Positions 53,686 to 62,429 of a DNA stretch of 64,000 nucleotides are shown here, in pieces. The stretch comes from Candidatus Poribacteria bacterium. GTDB lineage: Bacteria; Poribacteria; WGA-4E; WGA-3G. The translations under genes were made by a program, and so were the position numbers. Each line of letters starts with the position of its first letter. The first letter of the stretch is position 1. The notes under the pieces were generated by a model. The model was not told where the DNA came from, did not search any database, and worked only from the letters and a program-made list of their open reading frames with translations. The DNA lies in contig PYJD01000024.1 of assembly GCA_003635315.1 (NCBI GenBank), forward strand, positions 1 to 64,000, given 5' to 3'.

Positions 53686-55116
53686 CTACATGACTGCATT
53701 TTGTATAGGACTGACTAAGAGTGCAGGTAAAATTCCGATAAGGAGTACTCCTATAGATGCAACTACTAATCCTAAAACTAATGTTGAGGGATATGGGTTG
53801 AACTCTAATTCTTCTTCTGGTTCATTCATATACATTTTCACAACAACCCTTAGGTAATAGAATGCTGAGATTGCAGTGTTAATTGCTCCAATGATTACAA
53901 GCCAAACATATCCGGCTTGGACAGCAGATTTGAAGATATAGAATTTTCCTACGAAACCTGCAGTTGGGGGAAATCCAGCGAGAGATAATAACATTAACGT
54001 TAGGAATAGACCGAGTAGTGGTTTTCGAAAACCGAGACCCGCATAATCGGAAATCAGAAGGCTTTCACCGTCAGCATTTTTTGCTAATATCACAGCTCCG
54101 AACGCGGCGATATTCATAACACAATAAATCAACAGATAAAACATTGCACTTGCTTTGCCGTCATTACTGGCTGCGGCTAAACCGATAAGTATGTACCCCG
54201 CATGAGCAATACTTGAATATGCAAGCATTCGTTTAATGTTAGTCTGTGCTATAGCTATGATATTCCCACCGGTCATGGTAATCATAGCTAAAAGGATAAT
54301 TATACCGTTCCATTGTGGTTCCAAGTCTGGCAATGCATCCAAAAAGATTCTCATAAAAGCTGCGAAACCAGCTGCTTTCGGTCCTGCAGAGATGAAGGCA
54401 GCTATGGTGGTAGGTGCACCTTCGTATACATCTGGTGCCCATTGATGGAATGGGACAATTGCGACCTTGAAACCAAAACCTACGATGAGTAGAAACATAC
54501 CTGATAACAGTAAGGGTGATAGACTATTTTCATTTAGTTTTGTTGCGATATCGGGAATGCTTGTTGTTCCAACTGCCCCATAGATAAGTGCAATACCGTA
54601 TAGAAAAAAAGCACTCGCGAAAGCACCGAGTAATAGATATTTCATTCCTGCTTCACTTGAAGCTGGACTTTCACGGAAATATCCTGCTAAGACATATAAA
54701 GAAAGAGACATCAATTCTAAACCGAGGAAGACAATTATCAACTCATTCCCTGCTGCCATTAACATCATACCCAGTGTAGCAAGTAGAATAAGAATGTAGT
54801 ATGGTCCCTGTTTCTTGTGATCCGTACCCAAATAACTGAGAGAGATAAGCGTAACTAAAATTGTGGAAATCAGGAATATGATATTAAAAAAGAGTGAGTA
54901 TCCGTCGATCTCGAACATACCGCTGAATTCTGTTCCTACTTCACCAACTAATAGCATGTTTATAGAAACCCAAAGAGCGATGGCTGCTCCAACAATAGTT
55001 ATCCATCCAAGCACTTTCTTTGACAGCGAATCAATCATGTCAAAGATAAGGACAATGAATAGTGTTGAAACGATAACCAGCTCTGGCATCAACAAAGACC
55101 AGTTAATTGTTGGCAT
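53686..55116 (-). CDS. nuoN: NADH-quinone oxidoreductase subunit N
   Basis: 476 residues with about 14 membrane helices of the Mrp-antiporter-like family. LELMSLSLYVLAGYFRESP and VPFHQWAPDVYEGAPT carry the conserved Glu/His region of NuoN, and MLAYSSIAHAGYILIG the conserved discontinuous helix. A proton-pumping subunit of complex I. The start follows a strong cggagg site. It is the last gene of the operon, separated from the other nuo genes by an antiporter gene. Confidence 0.95.
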   Translation of the reverse strand: MPTINWSLLMPELVIVSTLFIVLIFDMIDSLSKKVLGWITIVGAAIALWVSINMLLVGEVGTEFSGMFEIDGYSLFFNIIFLISTILVTLISLSYLGTDHKKQGPYYILILLATLGMMLMAAGNELIIVFLGLELMSLSLYVLAGYFRESPASSEAGMKYLLLGAFASAFFLYGIALIYGAVGTTSIPDIATKLNENSLSPLLLSGMFLLIVGFGFKVAIVPFHQWAPDVYEGAPTTIAAFISAGPKAAGFAAFMRIFLDALPDLEPQWNGIIILLAMITMTGGNIIAIAQTNIKRMLAYSSIAHAGYILIGLAAASNDGKASAMFYLLIYCVMNIAAFGAVILAKNADGESLLISDYAGLGFRKPLLGLFLTLMLLSLAGFPPTAGFVGKFYIFKSAVQAGYVWLVIIGAINTAISAFYYLRVVVKMYMNEPEEELEFNPYPSTLVLGLVVASIGVLLIGILPALLVSPIQNAVM

Positions 55117-55202
55117 TCAAGACCTCCGTTATAAATACTCCGTAATTGCGATATGATGCAGTATAAGAGTTCATCATTGATTCTTCCATTCTTTTTCATT
55201 TC

Positions 55203-56690
55203 CTATAGTAGGAAGATAAAAGTCACTATAACAAATAAAGGCACTAAGATAACAACAGACCATAACATATACCCGAAGAAACTTGGCATACGAATACCAC
55301 TTTGTTCAGCGATTGCCTTAACCATAAAATTGGGTGCGTTTCCGATATAAGTGTTCGCCCCCATGAAAACTGCCCCAACAGAAATTGCGGTCAGAAGTCT
55401 GACGAAAGTTTGATGATCAGCGATAGTTAATTCAGCAACCGGTGTATTCAAAATATCCGGAACCTGCGCTTCGACTAAATGTAACTTTCCAAGAGCAGTG
55501 TTGTAGAAGGTGAGATAGGTTGGTGCATTATCTAAGAAACTTGACAATCCGCCAGTAATCCAGAAATAGTGCCATGGTTTTTCAATAGCCACAATCAATC
55601 CGCTGAGAGCACCATTTTCACCGACACCGAGGATAGTCAAGGCTGGTATTATAGTAATAAAGATTCCAGCAAATACTTTTGCAACTTCCTGAATAGGTTC
55701 CCATGAAAATTCATTTTCTTTACGTAATTTACCAGTAAAGGGAGTAAACATGAGAGATAGAAGTCCCATCACTACAATCAGCACATCGCGTGCAATATTT
55801 TGCCAATATACATGAACACCGATAATGTTGATTTCACCCCATTTGTAACTTCCGCTCATCAAAACTGCAACGATGATACCAAAAAGAAAGATAAGATTGA
55901 AGAGACCATCAATACGAATTGGTTCATTTGTACCATCATCTGGTACTACACCTCCTTCACGTTTGAACATAAAGGTATCAATAATGAAGAAGAGGACTAT
56001 CAAGATAACGCTAATGAATAGCATGTGTGGGAATAATGCTGATGTGGTCCAGAAGAAAGGCACACCGTGTAGAAAACCTAAAAATAGGGGCGGGTCACCT
56101 AAAGGTGTCAAAGATCCACCGATATTGCTAACAAGGAATATGAAGAATACAACAAGATGGACCTTACTCTTTCGATATTCGTTGGCACGTATTAATGGAC
56201 GAATCAAGAGCATTGAAGCACCAGTCGTTCCAATCCAAGATGCGATTGCAGTACCAATTAAAAGTAGTAATGTATTAACTAAGGGTGTTCCTCGTAATGT
56301 GCCACGTACCAGAATACCACCGGCTACTGTGAACAGACCCCATAATAATACAATAAAGGGGATATAGTCGATCAGATAGATATATAGAATATCGTGAAAA
56401 GCATCCCCACCGTATGCAATAAGGTAGGGTATTGCAAAGATTAACCCCCATGCCAAGGACATTTTTCCACCGTGATGTACCAGGAAATGGGAATCCAATA
56501 TAAGAGGTAGAAGAGCGATTGATAGTAGAATTCCTACAAATGGAATAATGCTCCAAAGTGGTAGTTTAGTTCCATCTACTTTATAGTGTCCGTGTGCTTC
56601 TTCATCTGCACCGAAGACTTCTGTTGAGAATGAAAGGCATAATCCAATAATAACAAAAACTATAAGACAGGAGACAAATCTTGATTTCAC
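55203..56690 (-). CDS. NhaD-like sodium:proton antiporter
   Basis: 495 residues. An N-terminal signal-like segment (residues 1-28) and a short His-rich loop (EEAHGHYKVD) precede about 12 membrane helices. VSNIGGSLTPLGDPPLFLGF and GGLSSFLDNAPTYLTFYN are the two re-entrant ion-binding motifs of the NhaD/ArsB (ion transporter) superfamily. It starts with GTG, overlapping the nuoM stop by one base (TAGTG), so the two are translationally coupled. Its place inside the nuo operon suggests exchange of Na+ and H+ alongside complex I. Confidence 0.85.
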   Translation of the reverse strand: MKSRFVSCLIVFVIIGLCLSFSTEVFGADEEAHGHYKVDGTKLPLWSIIPFVGILLSIALLPLILDSHFLVHHGGKMSLAWGLIFAIPYLIAYGGDAFHDILYIYLIDYIPFIVLLWGLFTVAGGILVRGTLRGTPLVNTLLLLIGTAIASWIGTTGASMLLIRPLIRANEYRKSKVHLVVFFIFLVSNIGGSLTPLGDPPLFLGFLHGVPFFWTTSALFPHMLFISVILIVLFFIIDTFMFKREGGVVPDDGTNEPIRIDGLFNLIFLFGIIVAVLMSGSYKWGEINIIGVHVYWQNIARDVLIVVMGLLSLMFTPFTGKLRKENEFSWEPIQEVAKVFAGIFITIIPALTILGVGENGALSGLIVAIEKPWHYFWITGGLSSFLDNAPTYLTFYNTALGKLHLVEAQVPDILNTPVAELTIADHQTFVRLLTAISVGAVFMGANTYIGNAPNFMVKAIAEQSGIRMPSFFGYMLWSVVILVPLFVIVTFIFLL

Positions 56691-58276
56691 TACTTAATCT
56701 GTGCCTCCTCATTCGTCATAAAAATATTTTCGGACTCAATTATTTGACCAGATTCAATAGAGTTTTCATTGAATTTCAATTGACCGACAGCAGGTGTATT
56801 CTGTGTCGTGTCAACCTTTCTTACCACTTCATTTACCGACATTTTCATAGGATTTAGGAATGAACTTGGATATACCCCTATCCAGACAATCAAGACCAAG
56901 ATAGGTAGAAGGAGAACAATTTCTCGTGGGTTTAAATCACGGAGTGATTCGTTGGTAGAATCCAGTTTTCCAAACATTACACGTTGGAACATCCATAGCA
57001 TGTAGACAGCTGCCAGAATCACACCAGTTGTAGCGAAAACGACATACCATTTGGAAAATGCCCCTTTTACAAAACTTCCCAATAGGATCATGAATTCACC
57101 GACAAAACCGTTGAGTCCAGGTAATCCGATAGATGATAGTGTAACAATTAGGAAGAATGTAGCAAATACAGGCATCCGTTTTGCTAATCCGCCGAAATCG
57201 ACAATCATTCGACTATGTCGTCGTTCATAGATCATCCCAACTAAAAGGAATAATGCTCCAGTGCTTAGACCGTGATTTATCATCTGGAGGACACTCCCTT
57301 GTATCCCTGCATGGCTTTGGGAAAACAGACCTAAAACAACAAAACCGAGGTGACTCACACTGGAATATGCCACCAGTTTTTTCAGATCGGGTTGTACCAT
57401 TGCTACTAATGCACCGTATATGATACCTATCACAGCAAGGGGGATTATCCAAGAAGTAGCATTTGCAGCTGCTTCTGGAAATAGGGGTAGACAAAACCGG
57501 ACTATCCCGTATGTTCCCATTTTTAGTAGTACACCCGCAAGGATGACACTCCCAACTGTTGGTGCTTCAACGTGTGCATCTGGTAGCCAAGTATGGAATG
57601 GGAAAAGAGGAACTTTAATGGCAAATGCTATGAAGAATGCGAGGAAAAGTAAGTGTGAATGTTCGAAAGGACCACTTTGTGTCAATGCAACAAAATCAAA
57701 ACTATTATCATTTTGGAAATAAAGTGCTAATATCCCAACCAACATGAGAGCACTGCCAGCCATTGTATATAAAACGAACTTGATAGTTGCATAAATCCGA
57801 CGTTCTCCACCCCATATACCGATGAGGAAATACATTGGGATAAGCATTGATTCCCAGAAGACAAAGAAGAGGAATAGATCTAAAGAACAGAAAACGCCCA
57901 ACATTCCGGTTTCCAGAGCAAGGAGGGACATCATAAATCCACTTAACCCTTTTTCAATGGAATTCCAGGCAGCAATAACACATATTGGGGTTAGAAATGT
58001 TGTGAGTAGAATCAACCACAGAGAAATACCATCAATTCCAACATGGTAACTAATACCTAAATCAGTGACCCAGTTTAGTTTCTGGCGTAATAGATCCGTA
58101 GTTTGAAAACCTTCAATATCTGCGTCAAAACCGTAATATAATCCAATTGAGATTAGGAATGTCAATAAGCTTATAATAAGTGCAATCCCTTTTACGGTAG
58201 ATGCCCCCATTCCTCTGAGTAATGCAATTGCTATTACGCCGAGTAGTGGTAAGAAAATAACTAATGATAGTAGCAA
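56690..58276 (-). CDS. nuoM: NADH-quinone oxidoreductase subunit M
   Basis: 528 residues. FWESMLIPMYFLIGIWGG with the key Glu, FPFHTWLPDAHVEAPTVGS and VAYSSVSHLGFVVLG are NuoM signatures. The start is TTG at 58276 with an aaggagaa site 6 bases ahead. The C-terminus carries an extra polar tail of about 40 residues. It is coupled to the NhaD-like gene downstream. Confidence 0.95.
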   Translation of the reverse strand: MLLSLVIFLPLLGVIAIALLRGMGASTVKGIALIISLLTFLISIGLYYGFDADIEGFQTTDLLRQKLNWVTDLGISYHVGIDGISLWLILLTTFLTPICVIAAWNSIEKGLSGFMMSLLALETGMLGVFCSLDLFLFFVFWESMLIPMYFLIGIWGGERRIYATIKFVLYTMAGSALMLVGILALYFQNDNSFDFVALTQSGPFEHSHLLFLAFFIAFAIKVPLFPFHTWLPDAHVEAPTVGSVILAGVLLKMGTYGIVRFCLPLFPEAAANATSWIIPLAVIGIIYGALVAMVQPDLKKLVAYSSVSHLGFVVLGLFSQSHAGIQGSVLQMINHGLSTGALFLLVGMIYERRHSRMIVDFGGLAKRMPVFATFFLIVTLSSIGLPGLNGFVGEFMILLGSFVKGAFSKWYVVFATTGVILAAVYMLWMFQRVMFGKLDSTNESLRDLNPREIVLLLPILVLIVWIGVYPSSFLNPMKMSVNEVVRKVDTTQNTPAVGQLKFNENSIESGQIIESENIFMTNEEAQIK

Positions 58277-58372
58277 ATAATTCTCCTTCTCATTTGGTGA
58301 TACATACTTTCATTTTTTATATTTGTTTGATTCAATATCTCAGGTAAAGATGAATAAGTAGTTGATACATCT

Positions 58373-60271
58373 TTAATTCACAACAAACAGATAGAACGCA
58401 AGGAATATTACGATACCGATAACCATTGATACAATATACGCTTGGACGATTCCAGTTTGAAGTCGTCTTAATGTTCCGCCAAACCATCTAACAACAGCAG
58501 CAACACTGTTGACAATTCCATCAATAATACCAGTATCAAATAGTTTCCATAATAGGAAGTGAGATCCATTTTTTATGGGTTGAACAATGAATGTATTATA
58601 AAGTTCATCAATATAGTATTTGTTTTCTACGAGTTTTTCTAAAGAATTAGTAGATTCTTCAGCAGGAACACGATTCTTATACCGTTTCCAAGCAAATAGA
58701 ATACCCCCTAAACCAACTATAGTTGATATTGCCATAAACAGATATGCGTTTCCAGCCATCTCACCGTGTGCTGTAGGAAAAACATCTTTAGTGAATTTGT
58801 GGAGCCAACTGTTGTGTAGACCTATACCTAACAGAAGTCCTATCAAAGCGGATGGTACTGCAAGGATGACTAATGGTAACCACATGACTGAAGGTGATTC
58901 ATGAAGATGTGAAGCAGTTTCAGAATCCACACGTGATTCACCGTAGAAAGTCACAAAAATCAGACGGAACATATAAAATGCAGTTAGGAAGGCTGTGATT
59001 AAACCGATAATATAGATGTATGGAGAACTACCCCAAGCACTATGCAATATCTCATCCTTACTCCAGAATCCACTTAAGAATGGAAATCCTGCGATTGCTA
59101 AAGCACCGATTAAGAAAGTTGCATGTGTGATCGGCAATTTACTTCTAAGCCCACCCATTTTCCGTATGTCTAATTCGTTTGACATAGCGTGCATGACACT
59201 ACCAGCGGTGAGGAACATGAGACCTTTAAAGAATGCATGGGTAACCAGGTGGAAAATACCTGAAGCATACGCACCAACACCAACACCAACAAACATATAC
59301 CCGAGTTGGCTGACAGTGGAATATGCGAGAATGCGTTTGATGTCGTTCTGTTTGAGTGCAATTGTAGCTGCGAAAAACGCTGTTAGGACACCGATCCATG
59401 CCACAACCCATCCAGTATGCGCGATATTATATAGTATTGCTGACCGTGCTATCATATAGACGCCTGCGGTAACCATCGTAGCGGCATGAATTAATGCACT
59501 GACAGGGGTTGGACCTTCCATTGCATCTGGTAACCACACATACAGAGGTATCTGTGCTGATTTACCAATTGCTCCTACGAAAAGTAGCAAAGTAGCAACA
59601 ATGAGTGTAATATCACCGAATACCGGATTGTAACCTCCTGCTTCTGCTTCCGTGAAAATGCTCCCGAAATCGAGTGTGCCAAATGCAGCAAAAAGTGTGA
59701 ACATACCGAGTAGGAAACCGAAATCCCCGATTCTGTTGACAATAAATGCTTTTTTGCCGGCATCTGTAGCAGACTGTTTTTCATACCAAAATCCGATAAG
59801 GAGATATGAGCATAGACCTACACCCTCCCATCCGACAAACATCAATAGATAGTTATTGCCAAGGACAAGGATTAACATAGCGAAAACAAACAGGTTTAGA
59901 TAGGCAAAATAACGGGTATAGCCTTCATCTCCATGCATATATCCGATTGAATATACATGAATAAGGAATCCTACACCAGTGATGACTAACAGCATTATAG
60001 TTGTTAATGCATCAACCTGGAAACCGATATTGAAGGTAAAATTCTCACCTGAAATCCATGTATAGAGAACCCCAGCTTCTCCTTCCAGTGTATTTCCATT
60101 ATTTACACTGATGAATGCCATTATGGAACATACTAATGAGATAAGGACAGCAATTGCACCGATCCATCCGCTGAGTTTTTCATTTCCCTTTAACCATTTG
60201 CCGAATAATCCATTAATGAGGAATCCTACAAATGGAGAAATTAACAGAATAACAATCAGATTCAGAGACAT
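58373..60271 (-). CDS. nuoL: NADH-quinone oxidoreductase subunit L
   Basis: 632 residues. FVGWEGVGLCSYLLIGFWY, PLYVWLPDAMEGPTPVSALI and ILAYSTVSQLGYMFVGVG are classic NuoL motifs. The C-terminal region includes the long lateral helix that spans the antiporter subunits (last 100 residues, ending FLAFYLFVVN). It is the most distal proton-pumping subunit of complex I. Confidence 0.96.
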   Translation of the reverse strand: MSLNLIVILLISPFVGFLINGLFGKWLKGNEKLSGWIGAIAVLISLVCSIMAFISVNNGNTLEGEAGVLYTWISGENFTFNIGFQVDALTTIMLLVITGVGFLIHVYSIGYMHGDEGYTRYFAYLNLFVFAMLILVLGNNYLLMFVGWEGVGLCSYLLIGFWYEKQSATDAGKKAFIVNRIGDFGFLLGMFTLFAAFGTLDFGSIFTEAEAGGYNPVFGDITLIVATLLLFVGAIGKSAQIPLYVWLPDAMEGPTPVSALIHAATMVTAGVYMIARSAILYNIAHTGWVVAWIGVLTAFFAATIALKQNDIKRILAYSTVSQLGYMFVGVGVGAYASGIFHLVTHAFFKGLMFLTAGSVMHAMSNELDIRKMGGLRSKLPITHATFLIGALAIAGFPFLSGFWSKDEILHSAWGSSPYIYIIGLITAFLTAFYMFRLIFVTFYGESRVDSETASHLHESPSVMWLPLVILAVPSALIGLLLGIGLHNSWLHKFTKDVFPTAHGEMAGNAYLFMAISTIVGLGGILFAWKRYKNRVPAEESTNSLEKLVENKYYIDELYNTFIVQPIKNGSHFLLWKLFDTGIIDGIVNSVAAVVRWFGGTLRRLQTGIVQAYIVSMVIGIVIFLAFYLFVVN

Positions 60272-60330
60272 TTTATATCCTTAGTTGGTCTGATATTCAG
60301 TAATTAAACCGATTACTGAAATCAATGTAC

Positions 60331-60633
60331 CTATCCTTTCAGCGAATTGATTTCATCAACATTTATCGTTTCGCGATGTTTAAAGACACTAACAATTATT
60401 GCTAAACCAATTGCCACTTCAGCTGCAGCAACTGCCATAACAAAGAAAACGAACAGTTGTCCTTCGACTTGTCCGAGACTACGGCTAATAGCTACAAAAG
60501 CCAGATTTGCAGCATTCAGCATGAGTTCTATACACATAAAGATGATAATAGCGTTTCTACGGATTAAAACACCAATAACACCTATAGTAAAGAGAAGAGC
60601 ACTTAAAATTAGATAGTATTCAATAGACAACAT
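60331..60633 (-). CDS. nuoK: NADH-quinone oxidoreductase subunit K
   Basis: 100 residues, three membrane helices. [18 protein letters not shown] contains the conserved Glu of the proton path, and [17 protein letters not shown] the second. Standard position between nuoJ and nuoL. Confidence 0.95.
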   Translation of the reverse strand: MLSIEYYLILSALLFTIGVIGVLIRRNAIIIFMCIELMLNAANLAFVAISRSLGQVEGQLFVFFVMAVAAAEVAIGLAIIVSVFKHRETINVDEINSLKG

Positions 60634-60676
60634 AAACTATGTACTACATATAATGTAGATACGACTCCATAATATA

Positions 60677-61213
60677 TTAATTCTCTTGTTGATTCCCGCG
60701 TTTGACTAAAACAATTACACCAATTAAGGCAGCTAACAGGATGAGCGATGTAACTTCAAATGGGAGTAGGTAATCTTTAAATAGCAACTCACCTATTTCT
60801 TCAATTGAGTAAGAGGTATCTGCAGCAACTTCACTTGAAGCTACAGCTGTATTTGGATTATTGAGTGTTGTAACTGCAATATATATGCCTTCAATGGCTA
60901 AGAGGATACCTAACAGTATTGCAACACCTTTTAGTTTACCTGATAATGCTCCCTTCAAGGAGAGTGTACCCAGATTCAATAGCATTATGACGAATAGGAA
61001 CAATACCATGATTGCCCCAGCATAGACAATTACCTGAACAGCGGCAACGAAGTGAGCACCTAAGAGTACAAACAGACCTGCTTGAGCGAAAAACGTAACT
61101 ATCAGAGCAAGAGCACTATAGATTGGATGTCGGAATGAAATGACAGAAATTGCCCCTATGAGAGACACACCGCCAAAGATGAAAAAAAATATATGTTCTG
61201 CAGTCATCAACAC
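60677..61213 (-). CDS. nuoJ: NADH-quinone oxidoreductase subunit J
   Basis: 178 residues with five membrane helices. SFRHPIYSALALIVTFFAQA and VQVIVYAGAIMVLFLFVIML (the conserved pi-bulge helix) identify NuoJ. It starts 4 bases after the nuoH stop, so nuoI, which normally lies between H and J, is missing at this place. Confidence 0.95.
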   Translation of the reverse strand: MLMTAEHIFFFIFGGVSLIGAISVISFRHPIYSALALIVTFFAQAGLFVLLGAHFVAAVQVIVYAGAIMVLFLFVIMLLNLGTLSLKGALSGKLKGVAILLGILLAIEGIYIAVTTLNNPNTAVASSEVAADTSYSIEEIGELLFKDYLLPFEVTSLILLAALIGVIVLVKRGNQQEN

Positions 61214-61217
61214 TCTC

Positions 61218-62393
61218 CTATTCTATTGCATCCAAACCGGGTAGTGAAACTTCAACAGTATTATCTACCGTAGTTTTCTTACTATTATCAACCATAAAAA
61301 TACCTGCTACGATAGATATAACAATGAATGCTGCAATGACATTTCCAATACCGATCCAGAGTAGACTTCCATCAGCGATTATCCACAATGTTCCAGTAAC
61401 AACTATGGATGTGAGGGCAACAGGTAGTAGGAACTTCCACCCAAAATTCATCAGTTGATCATATCGGAATCTTGGTAGTGTCCATCGTACCCAGATGAAT
61501 ACGAATAGGAATATAGCTGTCTTGACGAAGAAGATAGCGAAAGAAATTAATCCACTCCATAGAGGTCCACCCATATTTTCTAATCCAAAGAAATGCCATC
61601 CACCTAAGAAAAGTGTAACAGTAACAGCAGAACCAACAATCATATTCATATATTCAGCCATAAAGAACATGGCGAATTTCATACTACTATATTCGGTGTG
61701 ATAACCTGCAACGAGTTCTTGTTCAGCTTCAGCAAGATCGAAGGGTAGTCTATTCGTTTCAGCATACATAGCAGTGGTAAATGCAAGAAAAGCCGGGAGA
61801 TGGATAAAACAATTCCAAACACCTTCTCCTTGGGTAATAGCAATCTGTCGTAAGCTTAAGGATTCGGAAAGCATCAACACACCGATTATCGAAAGACCAA
61901 GGGTTAATTCATAGCTAATCATCTGTGCGGATGAACGTAAACCACCTAAGAGAGAGTACTTGTTATTGGACGCCCATGCCCCGATTACAACACCATAAAC
62001 ACCGAGTGATGTTATTGCTAAGATGTAAAGAACTCCGATATTTATATCTGCGATTTGTAGAATGATTGTTTCACCGAATAGTTGGATGGAACTGCCGAAA
62101 GGAACGACAGCAACAGTTATCATAGCAGGCACTAAAAGCATCGCTGGTGCGAGAACATAGAGTGGTTTGTCGACATGGTTGGGGATAAGATCTTCTTTAA
62201 ATAGGAACTTAATTCCGTCTGCAATGGGTTGGAGTAAACCTTGTGGACCAACACGATTTGGTCCCAATCGATCTTGTATCCATCCACTAACCCGTCGTTC
62301 TGACCATATCATTACCATAACACCAATAATTAACATATGGGCAATGATAAGTATTTTTACGATAGGTATTACAATATCAATCAATAGATTCAT
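61218..62393 (-). CDS. nuoH: NADH-quinone oxidoreductase subunit H
   Basis: 391 residues, eight membrane helices. ERRVSGWIQDRLGPNRVGPQ, the Q-site loop YAETNRLPFDLAEAEQELV, and WVRWTLPRFRYDQLM are all diagnostic. It forms the quinone-binding heel of complex I. It has a slightly long C-terminal tail (TTVDNTVEVSLPGLDAIE). Preceded by nuoG at a 36-base gap. Confidence 0.96.
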   Translation of the reverse strand: MNLLIDIVIPIVKILIIAHMLIIGVMVMIWSERRVSGWIQDRLGPNRVGPQGLLQPIADGIKFLFKEDLIPNHVDKPLYVLAPAMLLVPAMITVAVVPFGSSIQLFGETIILQIADINIGVLYILAITSLGVYGVVIGAWASNNKYSLLGGLRSSAQMISYELTLGLSIIGVLMLSESLSLRQIAITQGEGVWNCFIHLPAFLAFTTAMYAETNRLPFDLAEAEQELVAGYHTEYSSMKFAMFFMAEYMNMIVGSAVTVTLFLGGWHFFGLENMGGPLWSGLISFAIFFVKTAIFLFVFIWVRWTLPRFRYDQLMNFGWKFLLPVALTSIVVTGTLWIIADGSLLWIGIGNVIAAFIVISIVAGIFMVDNSKKTTVDNTVEVSLPGLDAIE

Positions 62394-62429
62394 TTAATCT
62401 CCTTAGTCAACCGATACAAGAACAATCCT

